Assembly: GCA_963801475.1 (NCBI GenBank)
Contig: CAWDEX010000001.1
Coordinates: 744,001-808,000 of the forward strand
Origin: DAOMFB01 sp963801475
GTDB lineage: Bacteria; Acidobacteriota; Thermoanaerobaculia; UBA5066
Direction: 5' to 3'
DNA length: 64,000 nucleotides
The notes under the pieces are model-generated. The model did no database searches. It saw nothing but the letters and a program-made list of their open reading frames with translations, and was not told where the DNA came from. The translations under genes and the position numbers were made by a program. The stretch's first letter is position 1, and each line of letters starts with the position of its first letter. Of this stretch, positions 45,001 through 52,438 are shown piece by piece.

Positions 45001-45120
45001 CAGTATCTCCTCTCCTACCTTCCGCAGAACAAGACGCCGGGGAACGCCTGGCGGAAGATCGAGGTCAAGGTGACCCCGTCGGGCTACGTCGCCCGCACGA
45101 TCAGCGGCTACTACCCGTAG
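41983..45120 (+). CDS. secreted VWFA-domain protein, acidobacterial type, with GWxTD-like region
   Basis: Protein of 1045 residues. From the GTG at 41983 it has a basic n-region and hydrophobic TLLLAGALISAL, a signal peptide, then an Ala/Pro/Ser linker (about 30-60). Residues 230-420 resemble the GWxTD domain (FIEEFWKRRSLGPDG, RVYIVHGPPDG), though the GWxTD tetrad itself reads NLHCD. Beta-sandwich modules follow at about 470-800. The C-terminal von Willebrand A domain at about 830-1010 has an intact MIDAS: D839 in GIDTSGSM, GSTALWDA and LTDGED. This architecture is typical of Acidobacteriota surface or periplasmic proteins of unknown role. Its 3' end overlaps the GGDEF-EAL gene by 20 bases on the opposite strand. 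Confidence 0.8.
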   Translation: MRTRSHRPRFPRPGAGTLLLAGALISALRAPGQVPAPAPSPVPSPPPSSVSSPAPAPATGPAADPEEARRRLEALNLFSRIDDDRAVVYAFSGAPDARTIVRCPRLFREVEVWTYLEHPRLGRNARAIFFPEPGTGVYRYWTLLDGEALLFAPEAHLTFDALDPQKTTCAEAAVLKAAVAEVTARQKDRSGGLTERGLLAVAREALAKAPVPTATPVPVLVSNKPLTSKERKKLEAELPDKYRRFLEEVDPILTDLERDTMLRLTSDYQRDRFIEEFWKRRSLGPDGLRIEFRDIYELRVAQARELFRNLHCDQARVYIVHGPPDGRRKFECVDVLYPVELWYYERLEALKMSKVLLLFYQPFGAGDYRLWTPPDGRNAIIVGGMPGMASSPRRVNPTSCFEYSDVIRALNQIESQWGITGAMKMGGELKEGPKPSDVEGADAILQMTTDVPPDAVRMPLQRALRFPEMVGSKMRMELTLLLERGSLATKSMGPVDFFDFDVVGEVVKGGRLVDNFRYRFDFPTTSVSGPFVPLKVERELFPGEYRIKVKVADANRNAAGLVEETVQVPDVPDVALSPEEKAARDAGRAAVARLVAEAETPKGTIVFLPIAREFATGLVRFETRTSSPDVASADFYLDGVKISTKRRPPFAVDLDLGELPRRHVVKVVASAKNGKVLGEDQMTLNEGREAFRVRITAPAKGAKLAGPVRVVADLAVPETKELEGLEFYVNETLAGVLKQPPWEKLVDVPRSKDLGFLRVVASLTDGTKAEDLRYYNAPKYLTEERVQAIELYTSVLSKGRPVTGLSKEAFTILEDGVPQTLDGFEVVTNLPLSLGIGIDTSGSMEETLVDAQKAASEFLKDVMTPRDRCFLVNFDNEPQLVTRFTTDRERLAQAMAGMRAQGSTALWDAVVYGLFQFQGVRGRKAYVILTDGEDRSSKFAFEAALDYAKKSGVALYFIGLRIPGTQLEVRSKLSKLSRETGGAAYFVQSSQGLARIYAEINEELRSQYLLSYLPQNKTPGNAWRKIEVKVTPSGYVARTISGYYP

Positions 45121-48100
45121 GGCGGGCCGCGACGGCGGCCTCGGCCTCCGCGGGCGGCAGGGGCCGGAAGAAGAGGTAGCCCTGCGCCACGGGGCAGCCG
45201 CGTGCCGTGAGGAACGCGGCCTGGTCCTCCCGCTCGACCCCCTCGGCGGTCACGCGCAGATCGAGGCTGTGTGCCATCTCGACGATCGCCTGAACGAGGG
45301 CCGCGTCGGCGCGGCTGCCCGGGATCTCCCGCGTGAAGCTCCGGTCGATCTTCAGCGCGTCGAACGGGAACCGCTTGAGGTAGGCGAGCGAAGAGTGCCC
45401 CATGCCGAAGTCGTCGAGGGCGACGGAGGTGCCGAGGTCGCGGAGCTGCCGCAGCGTCCCGAGGGTCAGGTCGACGTCGCTCAGGGCGACGCTCTCCGTG
45501 ATCTCGAGTTCCAAAAGGTGCGGGGGAAAGCCGCTCTCGCCGAGGGCTCTCTGGACGATCCTCGCGAGGTCGCCCCGGGCGAACTGCCGCGCCGAGAGAT
45601 TCACGGCGACCCGGAGGTCGCGCCCCGCGCGGGCGATCAGCTTCGCCCCGAATCGGCAGGCGGCTCCGAGGACCCACTCGCCGATCGGCACGATGAGGCG
45701 CGAGTCCTCCGCCACGGGGATGAAGTGCTCGGCCGAGACGATGCCGCGCCCGGGGTGATCCCAGCGGAGAAGGGCCTCCACGCCCACGATCTCGCGGGTC
45801 ACGAGGTTCACCTGCGGCTGGTAGTAGACCCGGAACTGCTCCTCCTCCAGGGCACGGCGGAGCCCGGACTCCATGAGGACGCGCTCGCGCACGGCGGCGT
45901 TCAGGGCCGGCGTGCAGAACTGGTAGTTGTTCCGACCGAGCTCCTTGGCGCGGTAGAGGGCGTTGTCGGCGTTCTTCAGGAGCGTCGGCGCGTCGTCGCC
46001 GTCTCCGGGCGCGACGGCGATGCCGATGCTCGTCGTCACGAAGGTCGGGTGGCCGTCGACGAGGAACGGCTCCGCGAACGATTCGAGGATCTTCTGGGCG
46101 ACCGCTCCCACGTTCTCCTTCGGCAGCCCGGAGAGAAGGAGGACGAACTCGTCGCCCCCCACGCGGGCCACCGTGTCGCCGGCCCGGGTGGCCGTCCGGA
46201 GACGTTCGCCGGCGGCCCGGAGGAGGCGGTCTCCCGCGGCATGGCCGAGCGTGTCGTTCACCGGCTTGAACCGGTCGATGTCGAGGAAGAGGACCGTGAA
46301 AGGACTCCCTCCGCGCTGGAGCTGCGCGAGCGCCAGCTCGAGGTGGTCTTTCAGGAGGAGCCGGTTCGGAAGGCCGGTCAGGGCGTCGTGGTAGGCGTGG
46401 TGTTCGATCTGGGCCTCGGCGCGGACTCTCTCCGTCACGTCGCGGAAGCTCCAGACCCTCCCGACGGCCTTCCCGTCGAGCCGCTGCGGGACGCTGTAGC
46501 GCTCGTAGACGCGGCCGTCCCGGAACCGGAGGACGTCGAAGCTCTCGGCCTCCGGCTTCGCGTAGAGATCCCGGACTTTCGAGAGAAACGCGTCGGGGCT
46601 CTCCAGCTGGCCGAGGACCGACGCCAGCATGGCGTCGTCGTCCCGCTTCTCCAGCACCCCGGGGGGGATTCGCCAGAGCTCGGCGAAACGCCGGTTCCAG
46701 GACGTCACCCGGCCCCGGAGGTCGACGACGAGGAGGCCGTCGGCCGTCGACTGGAACGTCGACTCGAGGAGGGAGACGGAGCGGCGAAGGGCCGCCTCGG
46801 CGCTTCGCCGCCCGATCGCGGCCTCGACGTGCCGGCCGACGTCGGAGAGAAGCCGGAGCTCGCGCTCGCCGAATCGCGTCTCGCGGTCGTAGCTCTGGAC
46901 GACGAGGGCGCCGAACGTCTCCTCCCCGGACCTGAGAGGAACGCCCACCCAGTCGAGCGACGGAGCGCCGATGAGCTCCACCTCGTTCGCGGTCACGAGC
47001 CCTTCGAAGACCTCGGGAGAGGCGAGAAGCGCCTTGCCCGTCCGGATGACGTAGTCGGTCAGACCCCGCCCGAGGGCCTTCGGCGCCGGGGCCGGGTCGT
47101 ATTCGTCCACGAAGTAGGGAAAGTGGAGAAGGCGGGCGTCGGCGTCCCAGAGGGCGACGTAGAAGTTCCGCGCCTCGATGAGGTCCTCGACGGTGGAATG
47201 GACCGTCCGGAGGAGGCTGGCGAAATCGGCGTCTCCGCCCGCGGCGGCGGCGATCCGGTCGAGCGCGCCGTGCAGGGCGGCGGCCCGTCGGCGCTCGAGG
47301 GCGTGTCCGAGGATCTCGCCGAGGAGCGGGAGGGCCGCGACGAGGTCCGCCGGCCACGCGGCGGCGGACGGTGAGGGGAGCGCCAGGAAGCCGAGGAGCG
47401 TCTGCTCCGAGCGAAGGGGGACGACCGCGAGGGACGGTGCGCCGCTCGCCAGCTCCCGCTCGCCGTCCGCCTCGGACGAGAGCCCGTCGGCTCCCGGCAC
47501 GACGACGACGTCTCCCGAGCCGGCCCGGGAGAGCAGCCAGCCGAGCCGGCGGGAGGGAAGAGGAGCCAGGGCGGGACCTTCCGCGTCGAGCGGGCCCGAC
47601 ACGAAGCGCGGCAGCAGCCTCGTCCCGTCCTCCGTCAGGAGCCAGAGCGCGGTGCGCGGCGCACCCAGGCCGGCGCCGACGCGCTCGACGACGTGCTGGA
47701 GCTCCGCGTCCAGCCCGTCCGACGACGCGCGAACGAGGGAGGCCGTCACGCCGAGCAGGAGCTGCTCGAACGCCTCGCGCCGGCGGAGCACCTGGGACAG
47801 CCCGTGGCTCTCGGTCACGTCGAGGGCGGTCCCGAGGCAGCCCGAGATCTCGCCTCCGGGGCCGCGGAGGGGCGCCACACGCGAGCGGAAGCGGCGTCCC
47901 CCGAACGACATTTCGAACGAGACGGTCTCGCCGGTGAGGGCGCGGCGCGCCGCGGCGATGGCGGGGAACTCCGGGTCGCGGGTGGAAAAGAAGTCGAAGA
48001 GGCTCTCTCCCACGACCTCGCCCGGCCTCAGCCCGAGCGACTCGAGGCCGGCGCCGAGCGAGGAGGTGAAGCGGAGCGACGCGTCCACCGTCCACGTGAT

Positions 48101-48208
48101 CGTCGGCGACTCGTCCAGCATCCGCCGGAGGCGGAGCTCCCTCGTCGTCGCATCCGACTCCGGACGCATTCCCTCCTCACCCGCCCGTGGATCGGCCATT
48201 CGCCCCAT
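45101..48208 (-). CDS. PAS-GAF-PAS-GGDEF-EAL cyclic-di-GMP signalling protein
   Basis: Protein of 1035 residues that would make and/or degrade cyclic di-GMP. An N-terminal PAS domain (about 25-135) is followed by two GAF-like segments (about 150-300 and 315-460), a second PAS (about 470-600), GGDEF (active motif VARVGGDEFVLLL near residues 682-692) and EAL (motif EALLRW near 810, with LDDFGMGHSSLAYLKR, ALKID and TAEGVE). Both catalytic signatures are intact, so a bifunctional or conditionally switched enzyme is possible. No transmembrane helix, so cytoplasmic sensing is inferred. The start ATG is one of two nearby methionines. Confidence 0.92.
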   Translation of the reverse strand: MGRMADPRAGEEGMRPESDATTRELRLRRMLDESPTITWTVDASLRFTSSLGAGLESLGLRPGEVVGESLFDFFSTRDPEFPAIAAARRALTGETVSFEMSFGGRRFRSRVAPLRGPGGEISGCLGTALDVTESHGLSQVLRRREAFEQLLLGVTASLVRASSDGLDAELQHVVERVGAGLGAPRTALWLLTEDGTRLLPRFVSGPLDAEGPALAPLPSRRLGWLLSRAGSGDVVVVPGADGLSSEADGERELASGAPSLAVVPLRSEQTLLGFLALPSPSAAAWPADLVAALPLLGEILGHALERRRAAALHGALDRIAAAAGGDADFASLLRTVHSTVEDLIEARNFYVALWDADARLLHFPYFVDEYDPAPAPKALGRGLTDYVIRTGKALLASPEVFEGLVTANEVELIGAPSLDWVGVPLRSGEETFGALVVQSYDRETRFGERELRLLSDVGRHVEAAIGRRSAEAALRRSVSLLESTFQSTADGLLVVDLRGRVTSWNRRFAELWRIPPGVLEKRDDDAMLASVLGQLESPDAFLSKVRDLYAKPEAESFDVLRFRDGRVYERYSVPQRLDGKAVGRVWSFRDVTERVRAEAQIEHHAYHDALTGLPNRLLLKDHLELALAQLQRGGSPFTVLFLDIDRFKPVNDTLGHAAGDRLLRAAGERLRTATRAGDTVARVGGDEFVLLLSGLPKENVGAVAQKILESFAEPFLVDGHPTFVTTSIGIAVAPGDGDDAPTLLKNADNALYRAKELGRNNYQFCTPALNAAVRERVLMESGLRRALEEEQFRVYYQPQVNLVTREIVGVEALLRWDHPGRGIVSAEHFIPVAEDSRLIVPIGEWVLGAACRFGAKLIARAGRDLRVAVNLSARQFARGDLARIVQRALGESGFPPHLLELEITESVALSDVDLTLGTLRQLRDLGTSVALDDFGMGHSSLAYLKRFPFDALKIDRSFTREIPGSRADAALVQAIVEMAHSLDLRVTAEGVEREDQAAFLTARGCPVAQGYLFFRPLPPAEAEAAVAARPTGSSR

Positions 48209-48251
48209 TGTCGCCCGAATCCGGGGGGAGTTATGGCGGGGCCTCTCCGGC

Positions 48252-48257
48252 TATGCT
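48252..48257 (+). promoter_or_regulatory. -10 element TATGCT upstream of maf
   Basis: TATGCT ends six bases before the GTG at 48264, the same arrangement as the other leaderless-type promoters. Confidence 0.45.
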
Positions 48258-48263
48258 CGCTCC

Positions 48264-48896
48264 GTGGCGGCCCGCCTCGTTCTCGCTTCCTCCTCTCCCC
48301 GGCGACGGGAGCTCCTCTCCGCGCTCGGATTGACGTTCGACGTCTGTCCGGCGGAAGTCGACGAGTCCCTCGCGGCGGGGGAAAGCCCGTTCGACGCGGC
48401 CGAGCGCCTCGCACGCGTGAAGGCGATGCGGGCCGCCGCGGGGATCCGGGGCGACGCCGTCGTCGTGGCGGCAGACACGCTCGTCGTCCTCCGGGGCGAA
48501 GCGCTCGGCAAGCCGGCCGACCGCGCGGACGCCGTCCGGATGCTCCGGGCACTCGCCGGACGCACCCACGAGGTCGTCACGGGCCTCGCTCTGGCCCGGG
48601 ACGGGCGCGTCGTCTCCGGGCGCGACGTGACGCACGTCGTCTTCGCCCCGATGACCGAGGAAGAGATCCGCGCGTACGCCGCCTCCGGCGAGCCCGACGA
48701 CAAGGCGGGGGCTTACGCCCTGCAGGGGATCGGAGGGGTCTTCGTTGAGCGGGTGGAAGGGAGCCCGTCGAACGTCGTCGGCCTTCCCGTCAGGCTCTTT
48801 GCCAGGCTCGCGCGGGAGGCGGGGCTCGTTCTCCCCGCGTTCGGAGACGCGGTCGCTCCGCCCCGGCCCGGTTCGGGTAGGCTGGAGGCGCCATGA
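48264..48896 (+). CDS. maf: Maf-family nucleoside triphosphate pyrophosphatase
   Basis: House-cleaning hydrolase of 210 residues that removes noncanonical or excess dTTP/UTP-type nucleotides. LVLASSSPRRRELLSALGL is the family nucleotide-binding signature; VVAADTLVVLRGEALGKP and DDKAGAYALQGIGGVFVERVEGSPSNVVGLP are the catalytic and C-terminal motifs. The GTG start follows a TATGCT box. The stop overlaps the adenine deaminase ATG by four bases, so nucleotide and purine salvage functions are coupled. Confidence 0.93.
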   Translation: MAARLVLASSSPRRRELLSALGLTFDVCPAEVDESLAAGESPFDAAERLARVKAMRAAAGIRGDAVVVAADTLVVLRGEALGKPADRADAVRMLRALAGRTHEVVTGLALARDGRVVSGRDVTHVVFAPMTEEEIRAYAASGEPDDKAGAYALQGIGGVFVERVEGSPSNVVGLPVRLFARLAREAGLVLPAFGDAVAPPRPGSGRLEAP

Positions 48897-50632
48897 AGGG
48901 CTCGTGGAGGATCTCCCTCGGCGACTTCGTCGAGGCGGCGCGGGGAAAGGCTCCCGCCGACCTCGTCTTCAGGAACGCCCGTGTCGTGAACGTCCTGACG
49001 GGAGAGATCCACGGGGAAACCGTCGGAATCAAGGGGGACCGGATCCTCGGCTTCGGGGATTACCGGGCCGCCCGGCCGGAGGACGAGATCGACCTCGCCG
49101 GGGCCTTTCTCGCGCCGGCCCTCTGGGACGCCCACCTGCACGTCGAGTCGACGATGACGACGCCCGCCACCTTCGCGCGCCTCGCCGCCGTCCACGGGAC
49201 CGCGGCCGCCGTGACGGATCCTCACGAGATCGCCAACGTCCGTGGCGCCGCCGGGATCCGGGCTTTCGTCGAGGCCTCCGAGGGACTTCCGGTGGAGGTC
49301 CTCGTGATGCTCCCGTCGTGCGTCCCCTCGACGCACCTCGAGACGGCCGGAGCGGCGCTGGGCCCTTCGGACCTCGAACCGCTCTACGGCCTCCCGCGGG
49401 TCCTCGGCCTCGCGGAGATGATGAACGTCCCCGGCTTCCTGTTCGGCGACCCGCTCGTCCGCGAGAAGGTCGAGAGCGCCCGGCGCCGCGGCGTCCCGAT
49501 CGACGGCCACTCGCCGCTCCTTCAAGGCCTCGACCTGAACGCCTACGTCGGGGCCGGGATCCGGTCCGACCACGAGTGCCTCTCGCGGAGCGAGGCCTCG
49601 GAGAAGGTCCGGCGGGGGATGTCCATCTGGATCCGCGAGGGGACGGCGGCGAAGAACCTCGACGACCTCCTGCCGCTCGTCACGCGGGAGAACTCCGAGC
49701 GGTTCGCGTTCGCGACCGACGACCGGCACCCGTGGGACCTCCTGTCGCACGGGCATCTCGACCATCACGTCCGCCGCGCGATCGGCCTCGGGCTCGACCC
49801 GGTGCTCGCGATCCGGCTCGCGTCCTGGTCCTGCGCGCGGCACTACGGGTTCACGGACCGGGGCGCGGTGGCTCCCGGCTTCCGCGCCGACGTCCTGACG
49901 TTCGAACGCCTCGAGGACTTCCGTCCCGATCTCGTCGTGCTCGGAGGTCGGCGGGTAGCGCAGGGGGGGAAGCTCCTCGCGGAAATTCCGTCGCTCCCGA
50001 TGGACGAAGGGCCCGGCTTCTTCGTCGCGGGCTTCTCGCGCGACCGGCTCCGGCTCGCCGCAGCCTCCGGCGCGCCCCTCCGGGTGATCGAGGCCCGGGC
50101 CGGCTCGATCGCCACGGGTGCGGGAACGGCGGCGGCGAAGGAGGAGGGGGGCGCCGCGGCAGCCGACCCATCGCGGGACCTCCTGAAGCTCGCCGTCGTC
50201 GAGCGACACCGGGGGACGGGAAACGTCGGGGTCGCCTTCACACGGGGCTTCGGCCTGAAGCGGGGCGCCGTCGCCTCCTCCGTCGCCCATGACTCGCACA
50301 ACATCGTCGTCCTCGGAGCCGACGACGTTTCGATGGAAACGGCGGTCCGGCGGACGGCCGCGATCGGCGGCGGCATCGTCGTCGCCGACGGGGCGCAGGT
50401 CCTGGCCGAGGTGCCCCTCCCGGTCGGCGGCCTGATGTCGAACGCCCCGATGGCCGACGTGGACGCCGCCGAACGGAAGGCCAACGACGCCGCGCGGGCC
50501 CTCGGGGCGACGATGGATCACCCCTTCATGACGCTCGCCTTTCTCGCCCTCCCCGTCATCCCCGAGCTGAAGCTGACCGACAAGGGCCTGGTCGACGTCG
50601 CGAAGTTTGATTTCGTGAGTCCCCTCGCGTGA
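48893..50632 (+). CDS. ade: adenine deaminase
   Basis: Amidohydrolase of 579 residues converting adenine to hypoxanthine and ammonia. ADLVFRNARVVNVLTGEI, the metal motif WDAHLHVESTM, TAAAVTDPHEIANVRG and the late FTRGFGLKRGAVASSVAHDSHN region identify the bacterial adenine deaminase family rather than adenosine deaminase. Full length. A short Ala/Gly-rich insertion at about 405-425 is unusual. Linked to maf by ATGA and to corA by GTGA overlaps. Confidence 0.94.
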   Translation: MKGSWRISLGDFVEAARGKAPADLVFRNARVVNVLTGEIHGETVGIKGDRILGFGDYRAARPEDEIDLAGAFLAPALWDAHLHVESTMTTPATFARLAAVHGTAAAVTDPHEIANVRGAAGIRAFVEASEGLPVEVLVMLPSCVPSTHLETAGAALGPSDLEPLYGLPRVLGLAEMMNVPGFLFGDPLVREKVESARRRGVPIDGHSPLLQGLDLNAYVGAGIRSDHECLSRSEASEKVRRGMSIWIREGTAAKNLDDLLPLVTRENSERFAFATDDRHPWDLLSHGHLDHHVRRAIGLGLDPVLAIRLASWSCARHYGFTDRGAVAPGFRADVLTFERLEDFRPDLVVLGGRRVAQGGKLLAEIPSLPMDEGPGFFVAGFSRDRLRLAAASGAPLRVIEARAGSIATGAGTAAAKEEGGAAAADPSRDLLKLAVVERHRGTGNVGVAFTRGFGLKRGAVASSVAHDSHNIVVLGADDVSMETAVRRTAAIGGGIVVADGAQVLAEVPLPVGGLMSNAPMADVDAAERKANDAARALGATMDHPFMTLAFLALPVIPELKLTDKGLVDVAKFDFVSPLA

Positions 50633-51600
50633 TCGTCGACTGCGCGGTTTACGAGGACGGGGTCCGGCGGCAGGGCGAGCTCTCGTTGAACGACGCCTTC
50701 GAGGCGGGGCGCCCGGAGAACGCCTTCGTCTGGATCGGGCTCCACGAGCCGACGGAGGAGGAGTTCGCCGCCGTCCGCGCTGAATTCGGCCTTCACGAGC
50801 TGGCCGTGGAGGACGCCATCAAGGCCCACCAGCGGCCGAAGCTGGAAATCTACGGCGACTCGATCTTCGTCGTCCTGAAGACCGCCTGGTACAAGGAGGA
50901 GTCGGAGGAGATCGATCTGGGGGAGATCCTCCTCTTCATCGGCGACGGCTTCGTCGTCACGGTCCGGCACGGCCCGGCGAGCGGCCTCACAGAGGTCCGC
51001 AAGCGGCTCGAGAAGAATCCGGAGCTTCTTCGTAACGGTCCCGGGGCCGTTCTCTACGCCATCCTCGACCGGGTCGTGGACGACTACAAGCCGGTCATGC
51101 TGGGCCTCGAGAACGACATCGCCGAGCTGGAGGAGAAGGTCTTCTCCCACACGCGGGAGAGCAACGCCGAGCGAATCTACTTCCTGAAGCGCGAGGTGCT
51201 GGTGTTCCACCAGGCCGTGGCGCCTCTCGTGCCGGCGGTGGACCGGCTCTCGCTGGGGCGGTACGACGCCATCCCCGAGGGCATCCAGCCGTACTTCCGC
51301 GACATTCACGACCACCTGCTCCGGGTCGCGGACCAGCTCGTCTCCTTCCGGGACCTCCTGACCTCGATCCTGGACGCCAACCTGACCCAGGTGAACGTCC
51401 GGCAGAACGAGGACATGCGGAAGATCTCGGCCTGGGTCGCGATCATCGCGGTTCCGACGATGATCGCGGGGATCTACGGCATGAACTTCGAGCACATGCC
51501 GGAGATCAAGTTCCGGTATGGCTACTACGTCATCCTGGCCGTGATGCTCGTGGCCTGCGGCAGCCTCTACCGCCAGTTCAAGAAGTCGGGCTGGCTCTGA
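50629..51600 (+). CDS. corA: CorA-family magnesium/cobalt transporter
   Basis: Pentameric divalent-cation channel; 323 residues. The N-terminal cytoplasmic domain is followed by a long helix (about 150-265) and two C-terminal transmembrane helices; the pore signature G284-M285-N286 lies in IYGMNFEHMPE, and the protein ends in basic residues after the second helix. The GTG start overlaps the adenine deaminase stop. No regulatory magnesium leader can be seen since the gene is inside an operon. Confidence 0.93.
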   Translation: MIVDCAVYEDGVRRQGELSLNDAFEAGRPENAFVWIGLHEPTEEEFAAVRAEFGLHELAVEDAIKAHQRPKLEIYGDSIFVVLKTAWYKEESEEIDLGEILLFIGDGFVVTVRHGPASGLTEVRKRLEKNPELLRNGPGAVLYAILDRVVDDYKPVMLGLENDIAELEEKVFSHTRESNAERIYFLKREVLVFHQAVAPLVPAVDRLSLGRYDAIPEGIQPYFRDIHDHLLRVADQLVSFRDLLTSILDANLTQVNVRQNEDMRKISAWVAIIAVPTMIAGIYGMNFEHMPEIKFRYGYYVILAVMLVACGSLYRQFKKSGWL

Positions 51601-51603
51601 TCG

Positions 51604-51630
51604 AAAAGAAGCGGGGCCGGACGGCCCCGC
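51604..51630. terminator. bidirectional intrinsic terminator between corA and spy-like gene
   Basis: GCGGGGCC at 51611-51618, loop GGAC, GGCCCCGC at 51623-51630: a perfect 8-bp stem. The flanking AAAAGAA at 51604-51610 gives UUCUUUU after the stem for the leftward transcript, a proper U-rich tail. It serves the spy-like gene and probably corA too. Confidence 0.8.
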
Positions 51631-51653
51631 TCATGGAAGAGGCGTCAGGCGGG

Positions 51654-52142
51654 TCAGTTGCCGCCGGGGCGTCCGCGGCGCATCTGCTTGAGCGCCGCCA
51701 GGTAGCCGTCGAGCTTCGTCTGCTGGTCGGGCGTGAGGACGGTCTTGATCTCGTCGAGGAGGCCCTCCATGGCGTTCTTGACCGCGTCCCGGTCGGCCTT
51801 CACCTTCAGAAAGGCGGCGCCGACGGCTGCTGGGTCGGGGTTCGGTGCGGCGGCGAGGTCGTGAAGGGCCTTCGCGTCGGTCCGCACGGTCAGCGCGAGA
51901 GCCTGTCCGGCGTCCTTCTTCGACTCGAGGATCGTCCTGATCTTCGCCTTCTGGTCGTCCGTCAGGTCAAGGGTGGCGAGCCCGCCCCGGAGCGCCCTCA
52001 GAAAGGGGCCGGCCTGTCCGCCATGTCCGCCCGGCCCCCCGGGCCCGAATGGCTGGGCGGAGGCCGCGAGCGCCGCCCCGAGCCCCACCGCCAGGGCGAC
52101 CGCCAGAAGAGCCGCTCCCGGTCGTTTTGCGATTCTGTTCAT
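51654..52142 (-). CDS. Spy/CpxP-like periplasmic protein
   Basis: Protein of 162 residues. ATG at 52142 is chosen for GGAGGG about six bases upstream; an earlier frame start lacks it. Residues 1-30 are a signal peptide (GAALLAVALAVGLGAALAASA), followed by a Gly/Pro-rich stretch. Two LTxxQ motifs, LTDDQ and LTPDQ, in an otherwise helical charged region are the hallmark of the Spy/CpxP fold, which acts as a periplasmic chaperone or stress sensor in proteobacteria. No two-component system is nearby. Confidence 0.75.
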   Translation of the reverse strand: MNRIAKRPGAALLAVALAVGLGAALAASAQPFGPGGPGGHGGQAGPFLRALRGGLATLDLTDDQKAKIRTILESKKDAGQALALTVRTDAKALHDLAAAPNPDPAAVGAAFLKVKADRDAVKNAMEGLLDEIKTVLTPDQQTKLDGYLAALKQMRRGRPGGN

Positions 52143-52438
52143 CTGATTCCCTCCTTCGGGCCGCCAACCCGCCCTCGGGTCGGCGCTGGTTCCGGAAGGA
52201 GAGACGCGGCCGGGGGACGGACCGTTTACACCGGAGAGGATGGGATCAGCGGAACCGATCGCACGATCCGGCCGAGGAGGTCCGAATCCGCAACCAATCC
52301 TGCCGCTGCTGTCCGTTCTCAGACTGCACGGAGCGGGCGGGGCTGTCAATGGTTCGTCCGTCTCCCCTCACTTCCGGCGCCCCGGCCCGCGGAGCGCCGC
52401 GGGCCGATAATCGGCGGGCCACCTACGGGAGGCTGCAG

